The position numbers and the translations under genes are program-made. From Sulfurovum sp. 16-42-52 (GTDB lineage Bacteria; Campylobacterota; Campylobacteria; Campylobacterales; Sulfurovaceae), in NCBI GenBank assembly GCA_002281755.1, contig NCHB01000004.1:1-64000 (forward strand): a stretch of 64,000 bases of DNA, in the 5' to 3' direction. This document shows positions 7,833-16,388 of the stretch, in pieces; within the stretch, counting starts at the first letter, position 1; every line of letters begins with the position of its first letter. Under the pieces are notes generated by a model. The model made no database searches. It worked only from the letters and a program-made list of their open reading frames with translations, and was not told the origin of the DNA.

Positions 7833-9443
7833 ATGGAAAAACTAGTGTTACTGATACCATTTCTACCTATTGTGATAGCTACCATGATAGGCTTTTTAAA
7901 CAAAAAAGAGCATATGCCCAAAGTGGCTATCTTTTTTTCCTCTATGGTTGCACTTTTGGCGCTGTATGGCACCTATTATGTGATGAGCACCGATCAAGAC
8001 ATTGATGGTTTCGGCGGCTATCTTATCTACAATGAACTCTCTGCCATACTTGTACCGTATGTTGCCATACTGGGGCTAGTCATTCGCAAATACTCTACCA
8101 AATATATGTGGGATGAACCGGGATACAAACGATTTTTTGTCCTCTTGAACTTCATCTTCTCTGCCATTTATCTGCTTGTGATGAGTAACAATCTGATTAT
8201 CCTGACCATCGCGTGGCAACTGATGAGTATCAGTCTGTATCTGCTTATCTCCTTTAACGTTGAATCCAAATCTGCCATCAAAAACGGGGGCTGGACGATG
8301 CTTGTACACAAGCTTGCAGACCTCTTTTTTATTATCGCTGTGATTCTTACTTACAAAACATTTGGCAGTTTTGAGTTGACCGAACTGAGTCAAAAATGGT
8401 TGGCACTTTTCCAAAGCGGGCCTGTTGATGATGCGATGATTTACCTTATCGGTTTTCTTTTCCTGTTTGCTGCAATGATGAAATCAGCCATCATGCCCTT
8501 TCACCTTTGGCTTCCCTATACTTCAGAAGCACCCACACCCGTCTCAGCTCTCATGCACGCCGGGGTTGTAAATGTTGGCGGGATTCTTTTGAACAAAATG
8601 GCATTTTTGCTTCTTTTAACCCCGGCTGTACTCAATGTAGCCTTTGTCATGGGTTTGATCACCGCTGTTTTTGCTTCCATCCTGATGCTAGCCGTATCCG
8701 ATATCAAACGTTCGCTGGGCTACTCAACAGTGGGTCAAATGGGATACATGATCATGGAAGTGGGACTTGGTGCCTTTAGCCTTGCTATCTATCATCTTAT
8801 GGTGCACGGTATCTTTAAAGCCTCTTTATTTTTAGAATCAGGCAGTCTCATTCACCAGGCAAGAAAAGAGCCCAACGTGCCAAGAAGGCTTTCACATGAA
8901 ATTTTTTGGGAAGAGAAACCGCAGTACAACAGCATCAATATGTTCCGTATGATTGCATTTTTTGCGGTATTTCCTGTCATCGTATTTACAGGCGTGAAGT
9001 TTTTACTCGGAGAAGACCTGTTCCATTTTAACGCAGCAACACTCATCATCGCTTTTGCCTGGCTGACCGGGACACAACTCTTTTTATCTTTTTTTGAGGT
9101 CTCTAAAGCCAATTCACCCAAGGTGATTCTTGCGCTCATAAGCTCTTTTATCGTGGTACTGTTTACCTACGAATTTGTAGGGCTCGCGCTGGAGCATTTC
9201 CTCTATGGCAAAAATGGGGAATTGTTTTATGAAGTGGCTACCCTGCACGTATCAGGCACCATGACGATACTGATGCTCATAGCTATCATGTTGGTCGGTT
9301 GGTATTTCACCTATAGACAACATTTTGTCGGTGTGCCACTAGGTGAACACAAACCCAATAAATCAAAATGGCGTATCTATAAGATGCTGGCAAAAGAAGG
9401 CTACATCTCCGATTTGTATGTCAAATATTTTAAAATATTTTAA
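7833..9443 (+). CDS. dabB: DabB-type inorganic carbon transporter subunit (NuoL/ND5-like)
   Basis: 536 aa, about 13-14 membrane helices. It belongs to the ND5/MrpA proton-channel superfamily: the motif MMKSAIMPFHLWLPYTSEAPTP is followed by VSALMHAGVVNVGG and SDIKRSLGYSTVGQMGYM. In Dab systems this subunit couples ion flux to bicarbonate production by DabA. No other complex I genes are nearby, and dabA lies downstream in the same operon, which decides the call against NuoL. GGGAG precedes the ATG. It is followed 12 nt later by the extra membrane gene. Confidence 0.9.
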   Translation: MEKLVLLIPFLPIVIATMIGFLNKKEHMPKVAIFFSSMVALLALYGTYYVMSTDQDIDGFGGYLIYNELSAILVPYVAILGLVIRKYSTKYMWDEPGYKRFFVLLNFIFSAIYLLVMSNNLIILTIAWQLMSISLYLLISFNVESKSAIKNGGWTMLVHKLADLFFIIAVILTYKTFGSFELTELSQKWLALFQSGPVDDAMIYLIGFLFLFAAMMKSAIMPFHLWLPYTSEAPTPVSALMHAGVVNVGGILLNKMAFLLLLTPAVLNVAFVMGLITAVFASILMLAVSDIKRSLGYSTVGQMGYMIMEVGLGAFSLAIYHLMVHGIFKASLFLESGSLIHQARKEPNVPRRLSHEIFWEEKPQYNSINMFRMIAFFAVFPVIVFTGVKFLLGEDLFHFNAATLIIAFAWLTGTQLFLSFFEVSKANSPKVILALISSFIVVLFTYEFVGLALEHFLYGKNGELFYEVATLHVSGTMTILMLIAIMLVGWYFTYRQHFVGVPLGEHKPNKSKWRIYKMLAKEGYISDLYVKYFKIF

Positions 9444-9455
9444 AGGGGAGAATGA

Positions 9456-10190
9456 ATGCTTATAGATTTTATACTCTTATTTTTATTTGCGGGAGTACCC
9501 TATTATCTGGTTTTTGAAAAAATACCTGTCATGAGAAAAGACAAAATTTTTCCTCTTGCAGCGCTGCTTGTCATTGCCGGAATGGTTATCTCTTACCAAT
9601 TTCCGCACGAGACGTCTATGCCTTTTGTGATGGTTGCCTTTCTTGCATCTTTGTTTTCGCTTCACAAGGCAAACCAGACAAACAACCTGTGCAAACTGAC
9701 CTATTATATCCTGTTCTTTAACGCACCTTTACTTATCATGTTCAAGACAAAAGAGAGTATCTTGTACGGTGTATCGCTTATTGTGGCGCTGATGGGTGTT
9801 TATCTGATGGGCAAATATTATGCACGAAGTTATGGCAGCCCGAACTATCAGTCAGTCAGCGGTATTACCTTGGTGACTCCTTATGCCGGGCTCATTTTAA
9901 CCGTCTACTTTACTGCATTGGCGCTCTATCCGCCGTTTCCCAATGCCTTGCTCTTTCTTAATGGTATTTTGAAGTCAGAAATCAGCATCCTGTGGTACCT
10001 GATTGTCATTGTTATCTTTTTTGGAAATTTTTTGATTGCGGTACGCGTCATGGCAAAAACCGTATTTGGTAAACCCAATGACAATGTGCATTACATTGAT
10101 ATCTCACCAACAGAAAGAGTACTGCATCTGCTCATCATAGCAGCGTTACTGCTTCTAAGCGTTATAGGACTACAGGAGGTACTTTCATGA
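9456..10190 (+). CDS. Extra membrane subunit of the Dab operon, ND4/ND5-derived
   Basis: 244 aa, about seven hydrophobic helices. It lies between dabB and dabA, with a GGGGAG ribosome binding site and a 4-nt ATGA overlap with dabA, so it is firmly part of the operon. The motif ALYPPFPNALLFLNGIL resembles the conserved PPF loop of late helices in NuoM/NuoN/MrpA antiporter-like proteins, suggesting a partial antiporter-like fold. The described minimal Dab pump needs only DabA and DabB. This could be a dedicated third subunit; function not established. Confidence 0.65.
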   Translation: MLIDFILLFLFAGVPYYLVFEKIPVMRKDKIFPLAALLVIAGMVISYQFPHETSMPFVMVAFLASLFSLHKANQTNNLCKLTYYILFFNAPLLIMFKTKESILYGVSLIVALMGVYLMGKYYARSYGSPNYQSVSGITLVTPYAGLILTVYFTALALYPPFPNALLFLNGILKSEISILWYLIVIVIFFGNFLIAVRVMAKTVFGKPNDNVHYIDISPTERVLHLLIIAALLLLSVIGLQEVLS

Positions 10191-13060
10191 GTATACTTGA
10201 AAAATTAAATGCAATTAAAGACACAGTGCCGCACTATTGGCCAATCGGTGCTTTTATCCACCACAATCCGCTCAAGGGGTTTGAACATCTCAATTTTAAA
10301 GAAGCGCTCACCAAAGCACAACAGACATTCGGTGGCAAAGTCTATATGGATTCAGACTACTATATCGGGCTCTTTAAAGAGGGTAAAATTAGCCCTGAAG
10401 TGTTAGAAAAAAACCTGCTTAGGGTGCTTAAAGAAGCAAAACTTGAACGTTATTTAGAGCAGGCTAAGACCTTTATGCTTGAAGTAAGCCCGCTATGGAA
10501 CAGCTACAGAAGCTATGAAGCCTTAAAAATAAACGAGATAGATGAAACCCTGCATAGCTATCTTGAAGAAAACGCTATCTACAAAGATGAAGAAGCATGG
10601 ATTGCTTCACTCACGAAAAATATGACACTCTACGAGATCCATGATGCCTTGTTTGGCACCAGTAAAAAAGAGCTCATAGAAAAAGATGTCATAGAGTTTG
10701 TCGCACGTTTTCTTGATCAGCAACAAACCACACTGAGTATGACCGACAGAGATTTGGGTATGTTTGAAACCTTTAAACTGTATGAAAATATCGACTATAT
10801 CATTGATGTAGAAGAGTTTGTACAAGAAGCGCTTGATACGCTCAAAGTGCAAGATGTACAGACATACTTCCTCACACACATCCTCAAGCTGCACGGATGG
10901 GCAGGCTACATCAAATACCGCTCTGAAGCCAAAGAGTATTATGCCCAGCAGGAACACCCTTCAACACTGATGGACTATATGGCAATCCGCTTACATTTCG
11001 AAGTCAAATATTTAAGCAAAAAAAAGATTAATGATTTTGAAAAACTGCAAGCCTATATCAAAAGCAATACGCCTTACGCCATACTCAAACTCTTGCAGGC
11101 AAAAGGCAAACTGACCGGTACCTACAACGATGCCATGGAAGAGCATCACGACTATCAAGAGATTGTAGATGCTTATGCTAAAGATGAGATCAATCTCAAT
11201 TCGCTTCAGGTTCAGCTTGCACAAAAAGCCGTGCAAATGGACGATATGACTCCTATAGCCTTTTCCAATTTTGCCAATCTGCTTAAAAAAGAAGAAGGGT
11301 TTATCTGGCTAAAGTCTTTGGAAGACTCTTATATCGCAACCCATGTCGATGCATTTACTTCACTGCATACCTATGACAAAAAACCGCTTTCCTCGACCAT
11401 ATTTTGTCTGGATGTCAGATCAGAAGTGATACGACGAAAAGTAGAAGAATCAGGACCATACACGACCTATGGTGCTGGCGGTTTTTTGGGGATTCCCATC
11501 TCGTTTGTCGAGTTTGACAAAGCCCATGCACTCTCACTGGCTCCTGCAGTGATCAAACCCGAGAATATTGTTTTTGAAATACCCGTCGAATCACATGAAA
11601 CGTACAATTCCCAAAAAAGTGTCAACAAGACCACCAAAAAAGTACTCAGTGATCTTAAAAACAATCCTTATACTCCCTACGTCATGGTGGAAGCAATCGG
11701 ATGGCTTTTTGGCTTCAAACTTTTTGGCAAAACCTTTTTTCCCAAAAAAACACATATTATGTTTAGCAAGTCAAAACCCGTCAAACCCAAAACCACCTAT
11801 ACACTCGACAAGCTCTCAGAAGAAGAGATAGAGAAGTATGTCAAAAGACTGCATACCAATATCATCAATGAAGTCTTAACAACGCAATTTGGTACTGGAC
11901 TCAACTCTTCAGATATCATCCTGCTTTGGGAACATCTCGTGTTTGACAAACCGCTCAAGATAAGAATCTCATCAGACATCATAGACAATCTAAAACAAGC
12001 CTATCATATCACCAGCGAGGACTATGAGATTCAAAAAGTCAATCTCTCCAAAGTGGGCTTCACCATTGATGAGCAGGTGATGTACATCGAAAATCTTCTC
12101 AAGATGATTGGGCTTATCGATGCGTTTCCGAAATTTCTCATTATCTCTGGGCACGGAAGCTGCTCAGACAACAACCCGTTTGAGTCAGCCCTTGACTGCG
12201 GAGCGTGTGGTGGCAGCATTTCGCTTCCCAATGCACGTGCATTGAGCATGATAGCCAACAAGCCTGAAATACGCGAAAAACTCATAAGCAGAGGTATATC
12301 CATACCTGAAGAGACACGTTTTATTCCTGCTTTGCATATCACGACGACCGATGAGATGACTTTTTACGATACCGAGATACTCAACACCAAAGAGTTAGAA
12401 CTGTTTTCGGGTATGCAAGAAGACTTTAAAAAGGCGTCACTCGCTTCAAGAGAAGAAAGAGCCAAAGTTCTACCCAATGCAAAACATGAGAAAGATTTGT
12501 TTATTAAAACGATGGATTGGTCTGAGCCTAGACCGGAATGGGGACTAGCAGGCAATATGGGTGTATTTGCAGGGCCAAGAGACTCTTGCAGACATATGCC
12601 TCTGTACAATAGACTCTTTTTACACTCCTATGATGCCACTATTGATAACGAAAATGCCGATATACTCACCCGTATCTTTAACGGCCCTTTGGTTGTAGGT
12701 CAATGGATTAATCTTGAGCATTATTTCTCAACTGTAGATAATAAAGTCTACGGAGCAGGCTCAAAAGTCTATCACAATGTTGTCTCTAAAATCGGTGTGT
12801 ACAATGGGAACTACAGTGATTTAAAGATTGGTCTTCCTACCCAGAGCGTTTTAGAAGAGGGGAAAGCCTATCATGAGCCTGTTCGTCTGCTGACCTATAT
12901 GGAAGCACCGCTTGAAACAGTTGCCAAAGCCGTGGAAAATTCCGTAGCAAAAGAGTTTATCCTCAACGAATGGATACGACCCATTATCATAGACAAAGCA
13001 GCCAAAAAAGTCTATTCTTACGAGTTTGGAGAATTTATTGTCATCAAAGAACTTGCTTAG
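10187..13060 (+). CDS. dabA: DabA inorganic carbon uptake protein (DUF2309/UPF0753)
   Basis: 957 aa. DabA is a zinc-dependent, beta-carbonic-anhydrase-like protein that works with DabB to trap CO2 as bicarbonate in the cytoplasm. The expected zinc/active-site residues are present: Cys407 and Asp409 in FCLDVRSE, His656 in SGHGSCSDN and Cys671 in ALDCGACGGS. The C-x-D pair and the 15-residue His-to-Cys spacing match the Halothiobacillus enzyme. Strong AGGAGG site, start coupled to the previous gene by ATGA. Genes for small Cys-rich proteins and a COG0523 GTPase follow. Confidence 0.95.
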   Translation: MSILEKLNAIKDTVPHYWPIGAFIHHNPLKGFEHLNFKEALTKAQQTFGGKVYMDSDYYIGLFKEGKISPEVLEKNLLRVLKEAKLERYLEQAKTFMLEVSPLWNSYRSYEALKINEIDETLHSYLEENAIYKDEEAWIASLTKNMTLYEIHDALFGTSKKELIEKDVIEFVARFLDQQQTTLSMTDRDLGMFETFKLYENIDYIIDVEEFVQEALDTLKVQDVQTYFLTHILKLHGWAGYIKYRSEAKEYYAQQEHPSTLMDYMAIRLHFEVKYLSKKKINDFEKLQAYIKSNTPYAILKLLQAKGKLTGTYNDAMEEHHDYQEIVDAYAKDEINLNSLQVQLAQKAVQMDDMTPIAFSNFANLLKKEEGFIWLKSLEDSYIATHVDAFTSLHTYDKKPLSSTIFCLDVRSEVIRRKVEESGPYTTYGAGGFLGIPISFVEFDKAHALSLAPAVIKPENIVFEIPVESHETYNSQKSVNKTTKKVLSDLKNNPYTPYVMVEAIGWLFGFKLFGKTFFPKKTHIMFSKSKPVKPKTTYTLDKLSEEEIEKYVKRLHTNIINEVLTTQFGTGLNSSDIILLWEHLVFDKPLKIRISSDIIDNLKQAYHITSEDYEIQKVNLSKVGFTIDEQVMYIENLLKMIGLIDAFPKFLIISGHGSCSDNNPFESALDCGACGGSISLPNARALSMIANKPEIREKLISRGISIPEETRFIPALHITTTDEMTFYDTEILNTKELELFSGMQEDFKKASLASREERAKVLPNAKHEKDLFIKTMDWSEPRPEWGLAGNMGVFAGPRDSCRHMPLYNRLFLHSYDATIDNENADILTRIFNGPLVVGQWINLEHYFSTVDNKVYGAGSKVYHNVVSKIGVYNGNYSDLKIGLPTQSVLEEGKAYHEPVRLLTYMEAPLETVAKAVENSVAKEFILNEWIRPIIIDKAAKKVYSYEFGEFIVIKELA

Positions 13061-13123
13061 CATAGTGATGCTATAACTTACTGTCAAAAGCAGTGAATGC
13101 TTTACACCATTTAAAGGAAAAAA

Positions 13124-13351
13124 ATGTACAAAATTCATATTGAAAACGAATGTAGCTGTTTCAAAAAAAGCACATTTGAAAATGACATGACGTTCAAAAA
13201 TAAACCTGATGCGCTGATGCAAGCCAAAATTATGGAGTGTCGGATGAATCAGGAGTTCTGCCATACTCACTTTTTTGAGGCAGAGGACATGGGGGAAGAT
13301 ATTATTATAAGAAGTATTGTTCGCCCCATAGATGATGAGGATGAAGACTAA
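13124..13351 (+). CDS. Small Cys-rich protein, paralogue A (lacks the CCGGGHC tail)
   Basis: 75 aa. It shares a framework with the proteins at 13446 and 35138: ECxCFxxSxxE at the N terminus, then FxNxxxA and MNxxFCxxHxF near residues 41-50. The C terminus is acidic (PIDDEDED) and lacks the Cys/His-rich tail of the other two. An AAAGGA site precedes the ATG and the gene lies 63 nt after dabA. Not a family I can name. The conserved Cys and His suggest metal binding or redox activity, an inference only. Confidence 0.75.
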   Translation: MYKIHIENECSCFKKSTFENDMTFKNKPDALMQAKIMECRMNQEFCHTHFFEAEDMGEDIIIRSIVRPIDDEDED

Positions 13352-13356
13352 ATAAA

Positions 13357-13377
13357 GCAGAAAAATTCTGCGTTTTT
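13357..13377 (+). terminator. Terminator after small protein A
   Basis: GCAGAA (13357-13362), 3-nt loop, TTCTGC (13366-13371), then GTTTTT. It lies 6 nt beyond the stop codon of the upstream small gene and would end the dab transcript or attenuate it before paralogue B. Confidence 0.75.
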
Positions 13378-13445
13378 ATCTTTAATCTTTATTTAAGCTC
13401 TTGATGCTATTATCGCTCATTAATTTATTTATAAAAGGATACTAT

Positions 13446-13688
13446 ATGTTCACAGTACAAGTTGAAAGAGAGTGCGGATGTTTCCGTAGAAGTGAAATCG
13501 AAAAAGAGAAGACGTTTCAAAACAGAGAAGATGCTATCTCTTACTCAAAAGCCATAGCAGAAATCATGAATGAAGACTTCTGTAAAAAACATCATTTTAC
13601 AGCCAAAGCAAGTGCTGGAAATGACTTTGTAATTGGTGTAGGTGAAGGCTCAGGTGGCGGTTGCTGCGGTGGTGGGCACTGCGGCTAA
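13446..13688 (+). CDS. Small Cys-rich protein, paralogue B with CCGGGHC tail
   Basis: 80 aa from ATG 13446 with an AAAAGGA site; an upstream in-frame start at 13401 is less likely. N-terminal half: ECGCFRRSEIE, FQNREDA, then IMNEDFCKKHHF. A glycine-rich linker leads to the C-terminal CCGGGHCG, a compact Cys3-His motif fit for Zn, Ni or Cu. Paralogous to the genes at 13124 and 35138. Its position between dabA and a COG0523 GTPase suggests a role in metal storage or delivery to the zinc protein DabA; untested. Confidence 0.75.
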   Translation: MFTVQVERECGCFRRSEIEKEKTFQNREDAISYSKAIAEIMNEDFCKKHHFTAKASAGNDFVIGVGEGSGGGCCGGGHCG

Positions 13689-13694
13689 AAAGTC

Positions 13695-13726
13695 GTATAC
13701 ACGATACAAAAATGTATCGTGTATAC
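13695..13726. terminator. Perfect 14-bp hairpin between convergent genes
   Basis: GTATACACGATACA (13695-13708), loop AAAA, then its exact complement (13713-13726). It lies between small protein B and the convergent GTPase gene and probably ends transcription from both sides. T runs are short, so it may also act as an mRNA-stabilising hairpin. Confidence 0.65.
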
Positions 13727-13738
13727 ACCCTCTTCTAC

Positions 13739-14710
13739 CTAGCTTTTTAAGGTGAATCTTGGTAAAGAGAGAATCTCAAATTTTCGGCACAATTCTTGAA
13801 CATCTGCTTCAATATTCTCACCGATTAAAATAAGCAACGATTTCCCCTCATAAACATCAAGCTCTTCAAATGTTACATCGCCAAATGCATAGTTCACAAC
13901 GATAGCCTGAGGTACATCTTTCACTTTTACCACACCCTTAACCCGATAAATAGACAGAGGCATATTTTGTAATACCGCATCCACATCGGCAAAATAACTA
14001 TCATTTTTCAGGTAGACAACTTTTTGACCGAGAGAGTCTTTTGACGTATGGTCATGGTGACTGAAATCTTCTGCAAATTTCAGTACTTCTTCAAGCCTGT
14101 AAACGCCCTCAAAAACCTCTTTATTGACCAATCCATGCTGTGCTCTATGTATAACGTAATGATTGAAAATTGGCTTACCAGTCATCGTATTTTTGATATT
14201 GTATTTATCTTTTATTTCTCTAATCTCGTTTTCAACCGCTAAAGCTTCAGTTTCATCCACAAGATCGGTTTTATTGAGCACTATAATGTTCGAACCGCCA
14301 AGTTGATACTTCGCCGTAGAATTTTCTTTATAGGCAGAAAAATGTTTTGCATCTACCACACAAATCACACCCTCAACAGTGACACCCAGATTTTGCAAAG
14401 ACATATAAATTGGGAAAGGCTCAGATGCGCCGGAAGTTTCCACAAAAATAAGTTCAGGATTATAGTTAGCAATAATCTCCGTGACCCCTTTTTCAAACTC
14501 TTCAGAGAGTTGGCAACAGATACACCCCTCTGATATCTCAAGCACCTCACTATAGACATTTGTAAGGATTTTACTGTCTATACCTATGTCACCAAACTCA
14601 TTAACAATCACTGCAATTTTTTTATCCGGAAAATAGTGTTGTACACTGTTAGTCAGCATTGTCGTTTTACCGACACCCAAAAAACCTGTTATAACAAAAG
14701 AAGAAATCAT
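13739..14710 (-). CDS. COG0523/CobW-family GTPase, putative metallochaperone
   Basis: 323 aa. G3E-family GTPases load metals into client proteins. Walker A is GFLGVGKTT (residues 9-17). The family metal motif is EGCICCQL (Cys63, Cys65, Cys66 around residues 62-66), with an ETSGASEP switch and NKTDLVD specificity motif. A His-rich stretch FSHHDHTSK near residue 220 could bind metal. The C-terminal CobW-C domain is present. It converges on the dab operon and its small Cys-rich proteins. Zinc supply to DabA is the natural hypothesis; the metal is not determined by sequence. Confidence 0.88.
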   Translation of the reverse strand: MISSFVITGFLGVGKTTMLTNSVQHYFPDKKIAVIVNEFGDIGIDSKILTNVYSEVLEISEGCICCQLSEEFEKGVTEIIANYNPELIFVETSGASEPFPIYMSLQNLGVTVEGVICVVDAKHFSAYKENSTAKYQLGGSNIIVLNKTDLVDETEALAVENEIREIKDKYNIKNTMTGKPIFNHYVIHRAQHGLVNKEVFEGVYRLEEVLKFAEDFSHHDHTSKDSLGQKVVYLKNDSYFADVDAVLQNMPLSIYRVKGVVKVKDVPQAIVVNYAFGDVTFEELDVYEGKSLLILIGENIEADVQELCRKFEILSLPRFTLKS

Positions 14711-14828
14711 AAGAATACCTCGAAAAGATAGATGAAAGAATGAAGATACTCTCTATAAAAGTATACGATATAGTTTTATGAAGAGTATGAAGTACCATCT
14801 GTGTAAAACACACAGATAGTAAAAATTA

Positions 14829-15527
14829 TTAAGCTATTGGATCAAGAATTGGAGCCAATCCAACTTCTTTTGCCCAAGCTGCAGTTAAATCATACGCTGC
14901 TGATGCAGTGTCTAGGTTACTCTGAATTAAATCAAGTTTTTTCTTAAACTTTTTTTCGATAACAGAGTCAAGTGAAGCAGTACCACCTGAAGCAACATAT
15001 TTTTTAAGGAATCTGTCTTTGATACCTTCTTCAATCGCTGACTTACCAATAGTTCCCAAAGCACCAAACAGTGCACCCAACATTGCCATGTTTGTAGCAA
15101 GTTCAGTTCCTGCAATTTCGACGGCAAATTTTGTAAAGTCTCTTGTAAGAACTTTAACATTCTTTGATTCCAAGAATTTTCTATCAGAATCTGTTACAAG
15201 CTCATGATCACTATTGATAAGAACCAAACCATTCTCTTTAATACCAGAGTAAAAAGGCATCGTATATGATTTACCCATCGTGATAACCTGTGGATGATAC
15301 ACCATAATAATATCAGGATAAATAACCTCTCCTCTGTCATATATAGGCACTGTTCCTATTCTTGTATAACTTTCAGAAGGTGCCATTCTTTTCTCAGCAC
15401 CAAAAAATGGATTTGAAACGGCATAGTACCCTTCTGTATCAGCAGCCGTAGCTGCAATGTGTGCAGCAGTAACTGCACCTTGTCCGCCTAGAGCAGGCAT
15501 TCTGATTTTAATTGAATCTTTTGACAT
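14829..15527 (-). CDS. 2-oxoacid:ferredoxin oxidoreductase gamma subunit (set 2)
   Basis: 232 aa. The gamma subunit binds the CoA-side domain; MPALGGQGAVTAAHI is the glycine-rich signature, followed by NPFFGAEKRMAPSESYTRIG. It is longer than the usual ~185-residue gamma subunit, having a C-terminal helical extension as in the five-subunit enzymes of Hydrogenobacter. Last gene of the nine-gene cluster, its start sharing one base with the stop of the beta gene. Very similar to the gamma subunit at 18606. Substrate (pyruvate or 2-oxoglutarate) not assigned. Confidence 0.9.
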   Translation of the reverse strand: MSKDSIKIRMPALGGQGAVTAAHIAATAADTEGYYAVSNPFFGAEKRMAPSESYTRIGTVPIYDRGEVIYPDIIMVYHPQVITMGKSYTMPFYSGIKENGLVLINSDHELVTDSDRKFLESKNVKVLTRDFTKFAVEIAGTELATNMAMLGALFGALGTIGKSAIEEGIKDRFLKKYVASGGTASLDSVIEKKFKKKLDLIQSNLDTASAAYDLTAAWAKEVGLAPILDPIA

Positions 15528-16387
15528 TAAAGAATTCCCTCCTTCTTACAGTTTTTCAAGTACTCTTCAGCTTCAGGAGAAACATATTTAAACGAAACAA
15601 ATCTATCTTTATCTTGCTCTTTCATTTCCCATAGTCCTTCATTGGCATCCAAACCAATTTCAAGAATACATGGTGTATAGAGGTGGATATAGCTAGGTCC
15701 CATTTCTCTTGCAATTAAAATCGCTTCTCTTACAACTTTTGCAACTGATTTTGGCGCAGAAGCAGTCAATTTAACTGAATACTGACAACCTGAAGTAACA
15801 GCCAATTCCCACATTGGTACTTTATCAAATACCTTACCTTTAGGTGCCATTTTAAAGACTTGACCTTTAGGTGTGGAACCACTTTCTTGACCACCTGTGT
15901 TAGCATACACTTCGTTGTCAAAACAAATTGTTGTAATTTTTTCTTGTCTAAAGAATGACTGCAAAGTATAGTCAAGACCGATATCGATAGTCGCACCGTC
16001 ACCCGCTAGAACAACAACATCTTTTGTTTTATCTGGGAATCTCCAGTCTAAAACTCTTTTGATACCAGAAGCAACAGCATTTTGGTTACCAAACAAAGAG
16101 TGCACTGTGTGCAACGCAATATGTGGGAACATCAAAGAAGTACACCCTGTGGAGTTAACAATAACAGTCTCAGACGGTGTTGGCAATGAAGCCAAAATGT
16201 ATCTCAAAGCAGCTGCTTCAGGACATCCTGCACACAAAGAGTGTTCTTCAAGAATCTCTTTTTTATCTGTTAGGTCATTGATACCGCGTTTTTCGCCATC
16301 CCAAGTTGCATTGTCCTCAAGATCAAGAATCTCTTTTGGCATGATGTCTCTGAACTCTGGGTTAATTTTGTAAATATCTACTGACAT
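15527..16387 (-). CDS. 2-oxoacid:ferredoxin oxidoreductase beta subunit (set 2)
   Basis: 286 aa. The beta subunit binds thiamine diphosphate and a [4Fe-4S] cluster. CAGCPEAAALRY near residue 52 gives two cluster cysteines. The ThDP motif starts at GDGATIDIG and ends with DNEVYANTGGQ. SGSTPKGQVFKMAPKGK is typical of this subunit. One of two paralogous beta genes in the cluster (the other at 19312), so the cell has two enzymes of different 2-oxoacid specificity. It lies 1 nt after the alpha gene. Confidence 0.92.
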   Translation of the reverse strand: MSVDIYKINPEFRDIMPKEILDLEDNATWDGEKRGINDLTDKKEILEEHSLCAGCPEAAALRYILASLPTPSETVIVNSTGCTSLMFPHIALHTVHSLFGNQNAVASGIKRVLDWRFPDKTKDVVVLAGDGATIDIGLDYTLQSFFRQEKITTICFDNEVYANTGGQESGSTPKGQVFKMAPKGKVFDKVPMWELAVTSGCQYSVKLTASAPKSVAKVVREAILIAREMGPSYIHLYTPCILEIGLDANEGLWEMKEQDKDRFVSFKYVSPEAEEYLKNCKKEGIL

Positions 16388-16388
16388 A

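Noticed and set aside
7833-9443. NADH dehydrogenase subunit L of complex I
   Set aside because: No other nuo genes; operon with dabA points to DabB.
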